Numbered from the stretch's first letter, positions 1 to 5,480 are shown. The stretch is DNA of 8,282 bases from Halobacteriales archaeon QH_10_70_21 (GCA_003021325.1 PXQM01000088.1:1-8282), one strand, 5' to 3'. Notes: generated from the letters alone by a model not told the origin. Numbers and translations are program-made.

Positions 1-438
1 GCCCTGCCGGCTGACGTAGGTGAACTCCCACCCGTCGTCGATGCGCTCGTGGATGCGCCGGAGCCGCCTGGTCGACGCCGCCGCCTGCTTCCGTGCGCGG
101 TACCGCTCGACGGCGTTGGTGATGCGGGTTGCCAGGACCGTGAACCGCTCGGTGTCCGGTCCCTTCCGGATGTAGTCGGTGACGCCCGCGCTGATGGCCT
201 CGCCCGCCACCTCCTCGCTGCCCTTGCCGGTGAAGAGCATAAAGGGGAGGTCGGGGTACCGCTTGCGGACCGTCTCGTGGACGACGCGCACGTCGTGTTT
301 GGACTCCAGCATCCGCTTGGAGAGGTGCAGAAACGAGTCGTCGTCCAGGCGCAGCACGCGGACGGGAGTCTCGGTGGCGTCGGCGGGCTCGGTCCGACCT
401 GCCAGGGTCTCCTCGGGCCCGGGTTAACTCCTCATCAT
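1..438 (-). pseudogene. Receiver-PAS signalling protein, degraded, 3' part outside window
   Basis: Read leftward, the frame gives a two-component receiver (acidic start RLDDDS, then LFTGKGSEEV and AISAGVTDYIRK) followed by the start of a PAS domain (RIHERIDDGWEFTYVSR) that leaves the window. Haloarchaeal proteins of this type sense signals in the cytoplasm and usually continue into more PAS/GAF or kinase domains. Three defects are visible. An ATG at 438 in the receiver frame is followed by a TAA at 424-426, its fifth codon. The stretch that should carry the phosphorylated aspartate (normally SDYxMP) is absent, because HDVRVV runs straight into HETVRKRYPDLP. The PAS entry lacks about six or seven residues before WEFTYV. 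A GTG at 357 could still start a shortened protein. Family and frame are secure; whether any protein is made is not. Sequencing or assembly error is an alternative. Confidence 0.7.
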
Positions 439-440
439 GC

Positions 441-466
441 GTGCCCGTCGTTGACCGAACGGGCAC
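441..466. promoter_or_regulatory. Perfect dyad, 8-bp arms, 10-bp spacer, over the receiver gene start
   Basis: GTGCCCGT (441-448) and ACGGGCAC (459-466) are exact inverted repeats separated by 10 bp. Read leftward, the dyad begins in the TATA-like TTATGT (470-465) and ends 2 nt before the ATG at 438, so it covers the expected transcription start of the receiver-PAS gene, which suits an operator. It also lies about 75 nt past the hsp20 stop, so a 3'-end hairpin is possible, but no T-run follows it on the minus strand. Confidence 0.45.
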
Positions 467-470
467 ATAA
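465..470 (-). promoter_or_regulatory. TATA-like box upstream of the degraded receiver-PAS gene
   Basis: TTATGT read on the minus strand lies 27-32 nt before the ATG at 438, close to the spacing of the other leaderless promoters in this window. It supports ATG 438 as the ancestral start, which now meets a stop at its fifth codon. Confidence 0.35.
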
Positions 471-495
471 CGGTGGCCGAGGATTCACGGTCCGA

Positions 496-518
496 GTCGC
501 CCCCGACGAGCGGGCGAC
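496..518. repeat. Inverted repeat downstream of hsp20
   Basis: GTCGCCC (496-502) pairs with GGGCGAC (512-518) around a 9-nt loop. It starts 24 nt past the hsp20 stop codon on the minus strand, where a 3'-end stem-loop would be expected. There is no T-run after it, and in DNA this GC-rich a 7-bp arm may be chance. The rest of 424-541 shows nothing else apart from the 441-466 dyad. Confidence 0.25.
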
Positions 519-541
519 GCTCGACGCCCCGTCGGCGCGGC

Positions 542-916
542 TCAGGAGAAATCGATGTTCGCCGACCGGTCGGCGCGGTCGAACTCGATTTCGAGGACGC
601 CGTTCTTGAACGTCGCCGACGCCGAGTGCTCGTCGACCCGGGTCGGCAGCTCGATGCGCTCCTTGTAGTCGCTGACGTCCGTCGACGCGGAGATGGTGAC
701 GTACCGGCCGTCGCACTTGATATCGATGTCCTCCTTCCGGACACTGGGCATGTCCGCGACGACGCGGACCATCTCGTCGGCCTCGTAGACGGATACGTGT
801 GCGTCGCCGCCGAACCCTGCGTCCCCCGCGTTCACGCCGCCGGTCATCTCCTCCATCATGCGTTCGATTTCGCTGAAAATGTCGTCGAAGGGGTCGTCGC
901 GGTCGTCCCGGCGCAT
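542..916 (-). CDS. Hsp20/alpha-crystallin family small heat-shock protein
   Basis: Small heat-shock proteins are ATP-independent cytoplasmic holdases that bind unfolding proteins. The 124-residue product has an acidic N-terminal arm (about residues 1-38, with an amphipathic IERMMEEM segment) and an alpha-crystallin domain (about 39-116). That domain includes VRVVADMPSVRKEDIDIK and the family signature FKNGVLEIEF. It ends in NIDFS, with no clear C-terminal I-x-I motif, so oligomer contacts may differ from the classical type. I chose the ATG at 916 because the AT-rich box CTTTTG (946-941) lies 25-30 nt upstream, as for other leaderless genes here; an in-frame ATG at 922 would add two residues. 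It is divergent from the gene at 1039. Length is normal for haloarchaeal Hsp20 and no defect is visible. Confidence 0.92.
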   Translation of the reverse strand: MRRDDRDDPFDDIFSEIERMMEEMTGGVNAGDAGFGGDAHVSVYEADEMVRVVADMPSVRKEDIDIKCDGRYVTISASTDVSDYKERIELPTRVDEHSASATFKNGVLEIEFDRADRSANIDFS

Positions 917-940
917 GTACATAAGTACGGATGTGGCCGG

Positions 941-946
941 CAAAAG
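941..946 (-). promoter_or_regulatory. TATA-like box for hsp20
   Basis: CTTTTG on the minus strand is 25-30 nt before the ATG at 916 (19-24 before the ATG at 922). The same hexamer at nearly the same spacing precedes the gene starting at 7824. It favours a leaderless transcript from 916. Confidence 0.45.
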
Positions 947-979
947 CCTTCGGTCGAGAGCACCGCTCGATACGGCGGC

Positions 980-993
980 GTCAGACGCCTGAC
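980..993. repeat. Short dyad in the hsp20/unknown-gene intergenic region
   Basis: GTCAG (980-984) and CTGAC (989-993) are inverted around 4 bp, 8 bp before the TATA-like box of the plus-strand gene. The position would suit an activator or BRE-adjacent site, but with 5-bp arms chance is a real possibility. Confidence 0.2.
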
Positions 994-1001
994 CGACTGG
1001 G

Positions 1002-1008
1002 CTTTTAG
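1002..1008 (+). promoter_or_regulatory. TATA-like box for the gene at 1039
   Basis: CTTTTAG is 31-37 nt before the ATG at 1039, which implies a leader of only a few nucleotides. No Shine-Dalgarno sequence is seen in CAACTCCCGGACCAGACA just before the ATG. Confidence 0.45.
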
Positions 1009-1038
1009 TGGGTCGACCGTCAACTCCCGGACCAGACA

Positions 1039-1353
1039 ATGTCGCCGACGCGTCAGCCCGACGCGGACGACGAGGGCGTCCCCATCGAGGTGAGTTTCGA
1101 CGCCGCCGAGGAGCGCCCAGCCGTCGAGTCGAACACCCGCATCGACATCCTCGTCGAGACCGAGGCGTACCCCACCGCCCGCCTCGACGACGGCCGTTAC
1201 GTGGCGTGGTGGTTCGAGGCCGACGCCCCCGCCCCCACGGCCTCGGTGACCACCGAGTGGGTCGCCGCACCAACCCGCTTTCTGGCCGCCGGCACGCTCC
1301 ACGAACTCTGGGAGAACCCCACGGCGTTCGACACGATCGCCGCCCGGGGCTGA
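1039..1353 (+). CDS. Conserved-looking haloarchaeal protein of unknown function
   Basis: The 104-residue acidic protein is not one I recognise. Codon use is strongly GC at third positions, like its neighbours. After a charged, probably flexible N-terminus (about 1-13), it has a beta-rich body (IEVSFDA, TRIDILVETEAY, RYVAWWFEA, ASVTTEWVA) and a C-terminal helical end (TLHELWENPTAFDTIA). There is no signal peptide, membrane segment, cysteine or obvious catalytic motif. Alternating hydrophobic strands and the WW pair suggest a small globular cytoplasmic domain. The ATG at 1039 is supported by a TATA-like box 31-37 nt upstream. The gene is divergent from hsp20 across 122 bp, and the scar region follows its stop. 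The coding call is fairly sure; a role cannot be given. Confidence 0.75.
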   Translation: MSPTRQPDADDEGVPIEVSFDAAEERPAVESNTRIDILVETEAYPTARLDDGRYVAWWFEADAPAPTASVTTEWVAAPTRFLAAGTLHELWENPTAFDTIAARG

Positions 1354-1359
1354 TCCCCC

Positions 1360-1507
1360 GTAGAGCCGCAGCCGACGCCGTCCGTCCGCCGTAGCTCCAC
1401 GAGCCCCGCCGCCCTCGAGACCCGTCTCTCGTAGCCCAGTTCGCGGCGCGCCTTCCCGTCGTCGAACGTCATCGCCTGCCCGACGGTCGCCACCGACAGC
1501 CGCGAGA
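1360..1507 (-). pseudogene. Remnant of an NAD-dependent epimerase/dehydratase C-terminus
   Basis: Read leftward, one frame gives LSVATVGQAMTFDDGKARR followed by ELGYE. This resembles the C-terminal F-D-x-x-K-A-x-x-ELGYEP signature of extended short-chain dehydrogenases (sugar epimerases, flavonol-reductase-like proteins). After ELGYE the likely continuation (LEGGGARGATADGRRR, a helix such proteins end with) is in a different frame, which implies a frameshift. No Rossmann domain, start codon or catalytic YxxxK is present, so only about 45 codons of a gene of about 300 codons remain. The fragment abuts the inverted gap piece at 1508. The call rests on a short motif and could be wrong. Confidence 0.4.
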
Positions 1508-1567
1508 GCGGCGGCGACCCCGCCCAGACCGGCCGCGGCCCCATCAACGACATTCTGCCGGACCCGG
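1508..1567 (+). repeat. Inverted 60-bp copy of an internal gap segment
   Basis: Positions 1508-1567, read on the plus strand, match the minus strand of 2082-2023 at 59 of 60 bases; the one difference is T at 1554. The copy encodes [19 protein letters not shown], about residues 169-188 of the adjacent type II GAPDH, in the opposite orientation and 3 bp past the gap stop codon. Homology ends abruptly on both sides. It cannot make a functional product. The near identity indicates a recent event, conversion with the parent, or an assembly or amplification chimera. Confidence 0.9.
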
Positions 1568-1570
1568 GGC

Positions 1571-2587
1571 TCAGAACCCGACGCCCATCGCCTCGTTGGT
1601 CCGTCCGATGGACTCGGCGGCGTCGGCGGCCCCCAGCACCGCGCGGATGGCGTCGACGTTCTCGGGGACGACGTCGGACTCCTGGTGGATGGCCTGGAAC
1701 AGGTAGAGGTCGCGGTCCTCGACGGTGACCGACTCCGCCCAGATGCAGTTCTCCCAGACGTCGGCCCGGGGCCGGTCGCGGTCCATGGCGAACTCCTTGA
1801 GCGCGCCGGCGCCGTCAATGCCGTACTCCGGCGGGACGAGGAAGGTCCGGTCCTGCTCGTCGAGCAGGTCGACGACGGCGTCGGCGTCCGGTCGCTCCTC
1901 GAGCGTGACGTTGACCGAATGGGTGTGCATCAGCGTCGCCGGCACCTTCAGCCCGAGCGTGTCGATGTCCAGGTCGGGGAAGACCGTGTTGAGGTCGGGG
2001 CCGTGGTGGGAGGGCAGCGTCACCGGGTCCGGCAGGATGTCGTTGATGGGGCCGCGGCCGGTCTGGGCGGGGTCGCCGCCGCGCCGGACCAGCGTCACGC
2101 GCGCCTTCTCGATGCCGTAGGCCTCCTCCAGCGGCGCCAGCAGCCGCGAGAGCCCTGTCGTGTTGCAGGAGACGACCCGGACGTGGTCGGCGCCCTCCGC
2201 CTCCGCGAAGTTACCCCGGGCGTTGAACGAGACGTCCACGAGGTCGTCGTCCTCGCCGCCCTGGTACAGCGCGGGCGTGTCGTGGGCCTCGTACAGCGAC
2301 TTGTTCTCGGCGCCGATTCCGGACGGGCAGGCGTCGACGACGACGTCGGCGGCCTCGACCAGCTCGTCGACGGTGCCCGCCAGCTCGATGCCCGCCTCGT
2401 CGAACAGCTCGATGCGCTCCTCGACGGCCGCGTACAGCGGGTAGCCGTTCTCGACGGCCAGCTCCGCCTCGTGGTTGGGGCTGGTCTTGGCGACGCCGAC
2501 GAGCTCCATGTCCGGCTGGAGCGTCACCGCGTCGGCGACCCGCTTCCCGATGGTGCCGTAGCCGTTGACCGCGACCTGGATGCTCAT
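1571..2587 (-). CDS. gap: Type II (archaeal) glyceraldehyde-3-phosphate dehydrogenase
   Basis: This cytoplasmic enzyme interconverts glyceraldehyde 3-phosphate and 1,3-bisphosphoglycerate with NAD(P) and phosphate; in haloarchaea the archaeal type is usually tied to gluconeogenesis. The 338-residue product has family length and no lesion. The N-terminal Rossmann fold begins [16 protein letters not shown] (residues 5-20). The catalytic cysteine is Cys141 in [11 protein letters not shown]. Next come [16 protein letters not shown] and [16 protein letters not shown], and [11 protein letters not shown] lies in the catalytic domain. The ATG at 2587 has a TATA-like CTATTC 24-29 nt upstream. The gene follows the JAMM gene by 45 bp with its own promoter, so it is probably transcribed separately. 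Codons for about residues 168-188 are duplicated inverted at 1508-1567. I saw no TACT/GAGTA-type TrmB site before the start. Confidence 0.96.
   Translation of the reverse strand: MSIQVAVNGYGTIGKRVADAVTLQPDMELVGVAKTSPNHEAELAVENGYPLYAAVEERIELFDEAGIELAGTVDELVEAADVVVDACPSGIGAENKSLYEAHDTPALYQGGEDDDLVDVSFNARGNFAEAEGADHVRVVSCNTTGLSRLLAPLEEAYGIEKARVTLVRRGGDPAQTGRGPINDILPDPVTLPSHHGPDLNTVFPDLDIDTLGLKVPATLMHTHSVNVTLEERPDADAVVDLLDEQDRTFLVPPEYGIDGAGALKEFAMDRDRPRADVWENCIWAESVTVEDRDLYLFQAIHQESDVVPENVDAIRAVLGAADAAESIGRTNEAMGVGF
2023..2082 (-). repeat. Parent copy of the inverted gap duplication
   Basis: This is the in-gene member of the 60-bp inverted pair; the other copy is 1508-1567. The two arms are about 455 bp apart on opposite strands, so recombination between them would invert the gap 3' half, and single-stranded DNA could fold into a large hairpin. 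Confidence 0.9.
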
Positions 2588-2607
2588 GCGTGGTCGTGGC
2601 GGCCCGA

Positions 2608-2630
2608 CGGGAATAGCCGTTTCGTTCCCG
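2608..2630. promoter_or_regulatory. gap promoter with overlapping dyad; also the JAMM gene 3' end
   Basis: CGGGAA (2608-2613) and TTCCCG (2625-2630) are inverted around an 11-bp spacer. Read on the minus strand, the TATA-like CTATTC (2616-2611) overlaps one arm and lies 24-29 nt before the gap ATG. The dyad also starts 2 nt past the JAMM stop codon. It could be a JAMM 3'-end hairpin, a gap operator, or both; no T-run follows. The 6-bp arms make it modest evidence. Confidence 0.4.
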
Positions 2631-2632
2631 CC

Positions 2633-3046
2633 TCAGCGGTCCCTGACCACCTCCTCGCGGAACGTCTCGCCCGTCCACCGCCAGCTGCCGACCGCCGGCG
2701 GCACCTCGGCGAGCGAGACGATGAGATACGAGTAGCCCGGCCAGGCCGCCCGGCGGGCGTCCACCTCGCTCGGCTCGAGCGGCCCACGCGGGTGGGAGTG
2801 GTAGAAGCCGACGACGTCCAGCCCCGCCTCGTCGACGCGCTCGAGCAGCGCCAGCTCCTCGGCGGGCGCTATCTCGTAGCGCGTCCCGGGCGTCTCGGCC
2901 GCGTTGTCGGCACGGAGCGACCGCTCGACCGTCGAGCGGTCCTCGCCGTGTGACCCCGCCAGGACGCCGACCACCTCCTCGGGCGCCCCCTCGCGGGCGT
3001 GCTCGACGAGGTCCTCGCGGACCGGGGCCGGTAGCTCGACGGTCAT
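2633..3046 (-). CDS. JAMM/MPN+ metalloprotease, probable desampylase (HvJAMM1-like)
   Basis: Free-standing haloarchaeal JAMM proteases are zinc isopeptidases; the characterised Haloferax volcanii HvJAMM1 removes ubiquitin-like SAMP proteins from target lysines. The 137-residue product is almost only the MPN core. The zinc and catalytic set is complete: the glutamate of PEEVVGVLAG (Glu24), HSH (His83, His85), then exactly seven residues to Ser93 and Asp96, which fits H-x-H-x7-S-x2-D. The following PGYSYLIVSLAE is the usual core strand. No signal peptide or membrane segment is seen, so it is cytoplasmic. Its ATG overlaps the stop of the BtuF-like gene (ATGA, 3046-3043), indicating one transcript and coupled translation. 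Function as a desampylase is inferred from family and size, not shown here. Confidence 0.9.
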   Translation of the reverse strand: MTVELPAPVREDLVEHAREGAPEEVVGVLAGSHGEDRSTVERSLRADNAAETPGTRYEIAPAEELALLERVDEAGLDVVGFYHSHPRGPLEPSEVDARRAAWPGYSYLIVSLAEVPPAVGSWRWTGETFREEVVRDR

Positions 3047-3957
3047 GGGAACGGGCGTGCCTGCCACGCGTCGGGGCGGTCGAACAGGTCGGGGTGAAGC
3101 AGCCAGGCGAGCACCTCGAGCGTATCGACGACCCGCGGCCCCGGGCGGTTGGTGAGGTGGTGGCCGTCGACGGCGTAGGCGCGGCCGTCCCGGACCGCCC
3201 GGAGGTCGTTCCACCCGGGCCGGCCGGTCAGGTCGGTGGCGTTCTCGGCGGTCTGGTCGAGCTCGAACCCGCAGGGGGCGGCGACGAGCACGTCGGGGTC
3301 GTACTCGCGGATGGCGGCCCACTCCCGCGGCGTCGAGGCGTCGCCCGGGTCCGCGAGCCCGTAGCGGCCGCCGCCGGTCGCGACGAGCCCGGGCACCCAG
3401 TGGCCGGCCACCATGACGGGGTCGAGCCAGTCGAGGACGGCGACCGCGGGGCGGCGGTCGGCCTCGGCGGCCCGGTCGGCGACGGCGCCGACCCTGGCCT
3501 CGAGCTCGGCGACCAGCTCGCCGGCCCGGGCCTCCCGGCCCAGCGCCCGGCCGATGCGGCGGACGTCGGCCAGGACGTCCTCCAGCGAGTGGGGGTCCGT
3601 CGTCAGCAGCTCGCAGTCCAGCCCCAGCTCCGCGATGGCGTCCTCGACGACGACGGTGTCGACGGCGCAGACCTCGCAGATGCCCTGCGAGATGACGAGG
3701 TCGGGGTCGACCGCCGCGAGCGTCTCGCGGTCGATGCGGTAGACGCCGCCCTCGGCCTCGGCGTCCTGCACCTGTTCGTCGATGTCGGCGCTGGCGGCGT
3801 CGGCGTCGACGCGGGACTCGACGACGCTGGGTCGCTCGGCCGCGTCCGGCGGGTAATCGCACTCGTGGGAGGTCGCAACCGGGGTGACGCCAAGCGCGTA
3901 GACGATTTCGGTCGCGGAGGGGAGCAGCGAGACGACCCGTGGAGAATCCCGTGACAT
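3043..3957 (-). CDS. Cobalamin-binding/BtuF-like periplasmic-fold protein, cytoplasmic form
   Basis: The 304-residue protein belongs to the BtuF/FepB helical-backbone binding family (COG0614). It opens with VVSLLPSATEIVYALG (8-23) and HECDYPP (31-37). Further in are DLVISQGICEVCAV (86-99, cysteines 94 and 97), DWLDPVMVAGHWVPGLV in the second lobe, and VLVAAPCGFELDQT (Cys229). There is no signal peptide and no lipobox cysteine, so unlike classical ABC-transporter binding proteins it should stay in the cytoplasm. This soluble CEVCAV-type subfamily is widespread, often not next to a transporter, and its true ligand is uncertain; cobalamin is the annotation of convenience. No permease or ATPase is beside it. 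Its stop overlaps the JAMM start by 4 nt. The ATG at 3957 immediately precedes the family start. It is intact. Confidence 0.88.
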   Translation of the reverse strand: MSRDSPRVVSLLPSATEIVYALGVTPVATSHECDYPPDAAERPSVVESRVDADAASADIDEQVQDAEAEGGVYRIDRETLAAVDPDLVISQGICEVCAVDTVVVEDAIAELGLDCELLTTDPHSLEDVLADVRRIGRALGREARAGELVAELEARVGAVADRAAEADRRPAVAVLDWLDPVMVAGHWVPGLVATGGGRYGLADPGDASTPREWAAIREYDPDVLVAAPCGFELDQTAENATDLTGRPGWNDLRAVRDGRAYAVDGHHLTNRPGPRVVDTLEVLAWLLHPDLFDRPDAWQARPFP

Positions 3958-3980
3958 CGGAGGCGTTGAGCGACGGTTGG

Positions 3981-4006
3981 GCCGGCAGCCCGTTCAATCT
4001 GCCGGC
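3981..4006. promoter_or_regulatory. Perfect dyad, 8-bp arms, 10-bp spacer, between HTH remnant and BtuF-like gene
   Basis: GCCGGCAG (3981-3988) and CTGCCGGC (3999-4006) are exact inverted repeats with a 10-bp spacer, the same geometry as the dyad at 441-466. It begins 4 nt past the HTH stop and lies 24-49 nt before the BtuF-like ATG on the minus strand. The only AT-rich stretch of this intergenic region (GATTGAA, minus strand) overlaps its spacer, so it may be an operator around a TATA box, or a 3'-end hairpin of the HTH gene. Confidence 0.45.
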
Positions 4007-4010
4007 GCGG

Positions 4011-4357
4011 TCAGCCGGCGTCGGTCGGCTCTCCCTCCAGCAGTGTCGCCAGCAGCTTCCGCTCGGCGGTCCGGAGGTGCTGGTGGACGGTCGGCGGCGC
4101 GACGTCCAGCGAGTCGGCGACGGCCTCGCCGGAGCGCTCGCGGGGCCACTCGAAGAACCCCGAGTAGTAGGCGGCCTCGAGGTCGGTCTCGTGGGATGTC
4201 GTCAGCCGCGCGGCGTCATTCCCGTTCCGGGCCAGCCGCCCGTCCGCGCCGCCAGCGCCGGCGGCACGGCCGCCGCCCGGAGCATCCGAACGACCTCGTC
4301 CTCGGATTCGGGCCCCAGGAGCAGCACATCCAGTCCCGGGCGCCTGCCGTCGCTCAT
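4011..4357 (-). pseudogene. Bat-type HTH transcription regulator, internally deleted and frameshifted
   Basis: The 3' half encodes a clear bacterio-opsin-activator HTH domain (HTH_10): TDLEAAYYSGFFEWPRERSG, then EAVADSLDVAPPTVHQHLR and AERKLLATLLE, ending at a TGA at 4011. Intact relatives put GAF/Bat or PAS sensor domains before this DNA-binding domain. Here the frame upstream of the HTH is low-complexity and has no family likeness. A different frame starting ATG 4357 (MSDGRRPGLDVLLLGPESED, then DEVVRMLRAAAVPP) looks like a regulator N-terminus, but it stops at 4202. The simplest reading is one gene that lost its middle and its frame. An uninterrupted frame in the HTH phase opens at an ATG at 4451, so a short DNA-binding protein is a possible alternative. 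The HTH call is secure. Confidence 0.65.
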
Positions 4358-4482
4358 CGGCACCCACCCCGGTCGTCGGTGCCGCGGAACCGCAGGGAGC
4401 CGGCGACGCCGCCCCGGGGGCACCCACACCCGTCGGTGGCGGTCCGTCCATCGCGGGCTACGGCGGCGGCGGCGGTGGTCAT
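4354..4482 (-). CDS. Small 42-residue ORF behind a strong promoter, unknown
   Basis: The ATG at 4482 lies 24-29 nt after the best TATA-like sequence in the window (TTTTTA, 4511-4506), the ideal spacing for a leaderless transcript. The product is alanine- and glycine-rich with three cysteines (19, 21, 41) in CGC and GGC contexts, and it has no family I recognise. Its stop overlaps the next ATG (4357) as ATGA, so it would be coupled to the damaged regulator. It may be a real microprotein, the broken N-terminus of the regulator, or a chance frame. The promoter supports transcription; the coding claim is weak. Confidence 0.35.
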   Translation of the reverse strand: MTTAAAAVARDGRTATDGCGCPRGGVAGSLRFRGTDDRGGCR

Positions 4483-4505
4483 ACCCCTTGCTCGACGGGC
4501 AGACG

Positions 4506-4511
4506 TAAAAA
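4506..4511 (-). promoter_or_regulatory. TATA-like box upstream of the 42-codon ORF and HTH remnant
   Basis: TTTTTA within GCTTTTTACG on the minus strand is the most AT-rich hexamer of the intergenic DNA here. It sits between the amzA stop (4530) and the ATG at 4482. It is probably the promoter of the ancestral Bat-type regulator transcript. Confidence 0.5.
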
Positions 4512-4529
4512 GCGTCTTCTCCGTGCCGG

Positions 4530-5051
4530 TCAGAGGACCATCCGCTGGCAGGAGCCGCAGAGGTTCTCCTCCTTGACGTCGACCTCGCGGACGGTCGGCG
4601 AGAAGTTCATCACACAGCGGGAGTTGTCGCAGTGCTCCAGCCCGAGCGTGTGACCGATTTCGTGGACGACCTCCTTGCGGACGCGGTCGGAGAATATCTC
4701 GCTCGCGGGCTTGTTCGAGAAGCCACCGTCGGAGGAGGTCTGGAGGCGGTACGTCGAGATGACAGAGCCGTTGCCCGAGAGGTACGCCAGCCCGAAGACG
4801 TAGTTGCGCCGCCGGTAGTAGAGGTCGTTGTCCGTGATGGCGATGTTCTTCTTGCCGTTGCCGACGCGGCTCGCCAGCTCGATGAACTCCTCGGCCCGGT
4901 ACTGTTCCCGGGAGGGGTCGTACGACCCGTCCGGGACGGGCTCGTTGTCGTGGATCGTCACCTCGCAGTCGTAGACCGACCGCAGCCCACTGGAGGCCTC
5001 CCGCTTGACGACGGCGGGGAGGTCACCGACCGGCACGATGTCGACGTGCAT
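4530..5051 (-). CDS. amzA: Archaemetzincin family zinc metalloprotease
   Basis: Archaemetzincins are small cytoplasmic zinc peptidases of the metzincin clan, with an extra cysteine-bound zinc. The 173-residue product is complete and of family length. The signature is perfect: HEIGHTLGLEHCDNSRCVM at 130-148 (zinc ligands His130, His134, His140; catalytic Glu131; Met-turn Met148), then CGSC at 165-168. Cys141, Cys146, Cys165 and Cys168 form the second zinc site. The N-terminus begins directly with the usual MHVDIVPVGD strand, and no signal peptide is seen. The ATG at 5051 has a TATA-like TTTATG 25-30 nt upstream, so it is likely leaderless. It is divergent from the UPF0146 gene with only 39 bp between the starts. 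Natural substrates of the family are poorly known. Confidence 0.95.
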   Translation of the reverse strand: MHVDIVPVGDLPAVVKREASSGLRSVYDCEVTIHDNEPVPDGSYDPSREQYRAEEFIELASRVGNGKKNIAITDNDLYYRRRNYVFGLAYLSGNGSVISTYRLQTSSDGGFSNKPASEIFSDRVRKEVVHEIGHTLGLEHCDNSRCVMNFSPTVREVDVKEENLCGSCQRMVL

Positions 5052-5090
5052 GGGAAAACGTTAGATAGCGCTGTTCATAAACATCCCGAC
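5052..5090. promoter_or_regulatory. 39-bp bidirectional promoter, two interleaved TATA-like boxes
   Basis: The plus-strand TTAGAT (5061-5066) lies 25-30 nt before the GTG at 5091. The minus-strand TTTATG (5081-5076) lies 25-30 nt before the amzA ATG at 5051. Each box therefore lies within about 10 nt of the opposite gene's start codon, leaving no room for leaders. Both genes should be leaderless, and TBP/TFB complexes would compete for this segment. Confidence 0.6.
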
Positions 5091-5480
5091 GTGCACACCG
5101 AGCCGAAGGGCGCGCTCGTCGACCGTCTGGCCCGGTACGACGGCCTCGTGGAGGTCGGCGTGGGGACCCGGCCGGGCGTCGCCGCCGCTCTGGCCGACCG
5201 GGGTCGGACGGTGACCGCGACCGACGTCCACGAGCGCGAGGTTCCGAGGGGCGTCCGGTTCGTCCGCGACGACGTCACCGACCCCAACCCCGAGGTCTAC
5301 CGGGGGGCAGACGCCGTCTACGCGCTGAACTGCCCGCCGGAGCTGCAGCGGCCGCTCGCCGACGCCGCCCGGAGCGCCGGCGCCGACTGCCTGCTGACGA
5401 CGCTCGGAGCGGACCCCGTGGTTCTCGACGCGGCGCCCGAGACGCTGCCCGGAGACACGCTGTTCCGAGTGAAACCATGA
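5091..5480 (+). CDS. UPF0146 family protein
   Basis: This 129-residue protein matches the archaeal UPF0146 family, small Rossmann-like proteins resembling truncated methyltransferases with no established activity. Visible marks are [20 protein letters not shown] (SAM-site-like glycine loop), [20 protein letters not shown], then [26 protein letters not shown], and [13 protein letters not shown] start it at GTG 5091 because no ATG fits, the family begins near here, and a TATA-like box lies 25-30 nt upstream. The frame is open further upstream only because it is antisense to amzA. Its TGA overlaps the ATG of the HAD gene (ATGA, 5477-5480), so the two are coupled. It is intact and of normal length. 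Confidence 0.88.
   Translation: MHTEPKGALVDRLARYDGLVEVGVGTRPGVAAALADRGRTVTATDVHEREVPRGVRFVRDDVTDPNPEVYRGADAVYALNCPPELQRPLADAARSAGADCLLTTLGADPVVLDAAPETLPGDTLFRVKP

Noticed and set aside
2588..2632. TrmB-type operator (TACT-N7/8-GAGTA) upstream of gap
   Set aside because: Searched by eye; neither half-site is present in this 45-bp region.
1685..2953. Plus-strand open frame of 422 codons across gap and the JAMM gene
   Set aside because: It is antisense to two clearly recognised proteins and crosses their boundary; its composition is V/R/D-rich with no family likeness. Long antisense frames are expected at this GC content.
2950..3954. Plus-strand open frame of 334 codons opposite the BtuF-like gene
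   Set aside because: Mirror of the BtuF-like coding strand, with low-complexity translation and no promoter or domain.
4632..5090. Upstream extension of UPF0146 through amzA
   Set aside because: The frame is open only because it is antisense to amzA; the promoter and family start place the beginning at GTG 5091.
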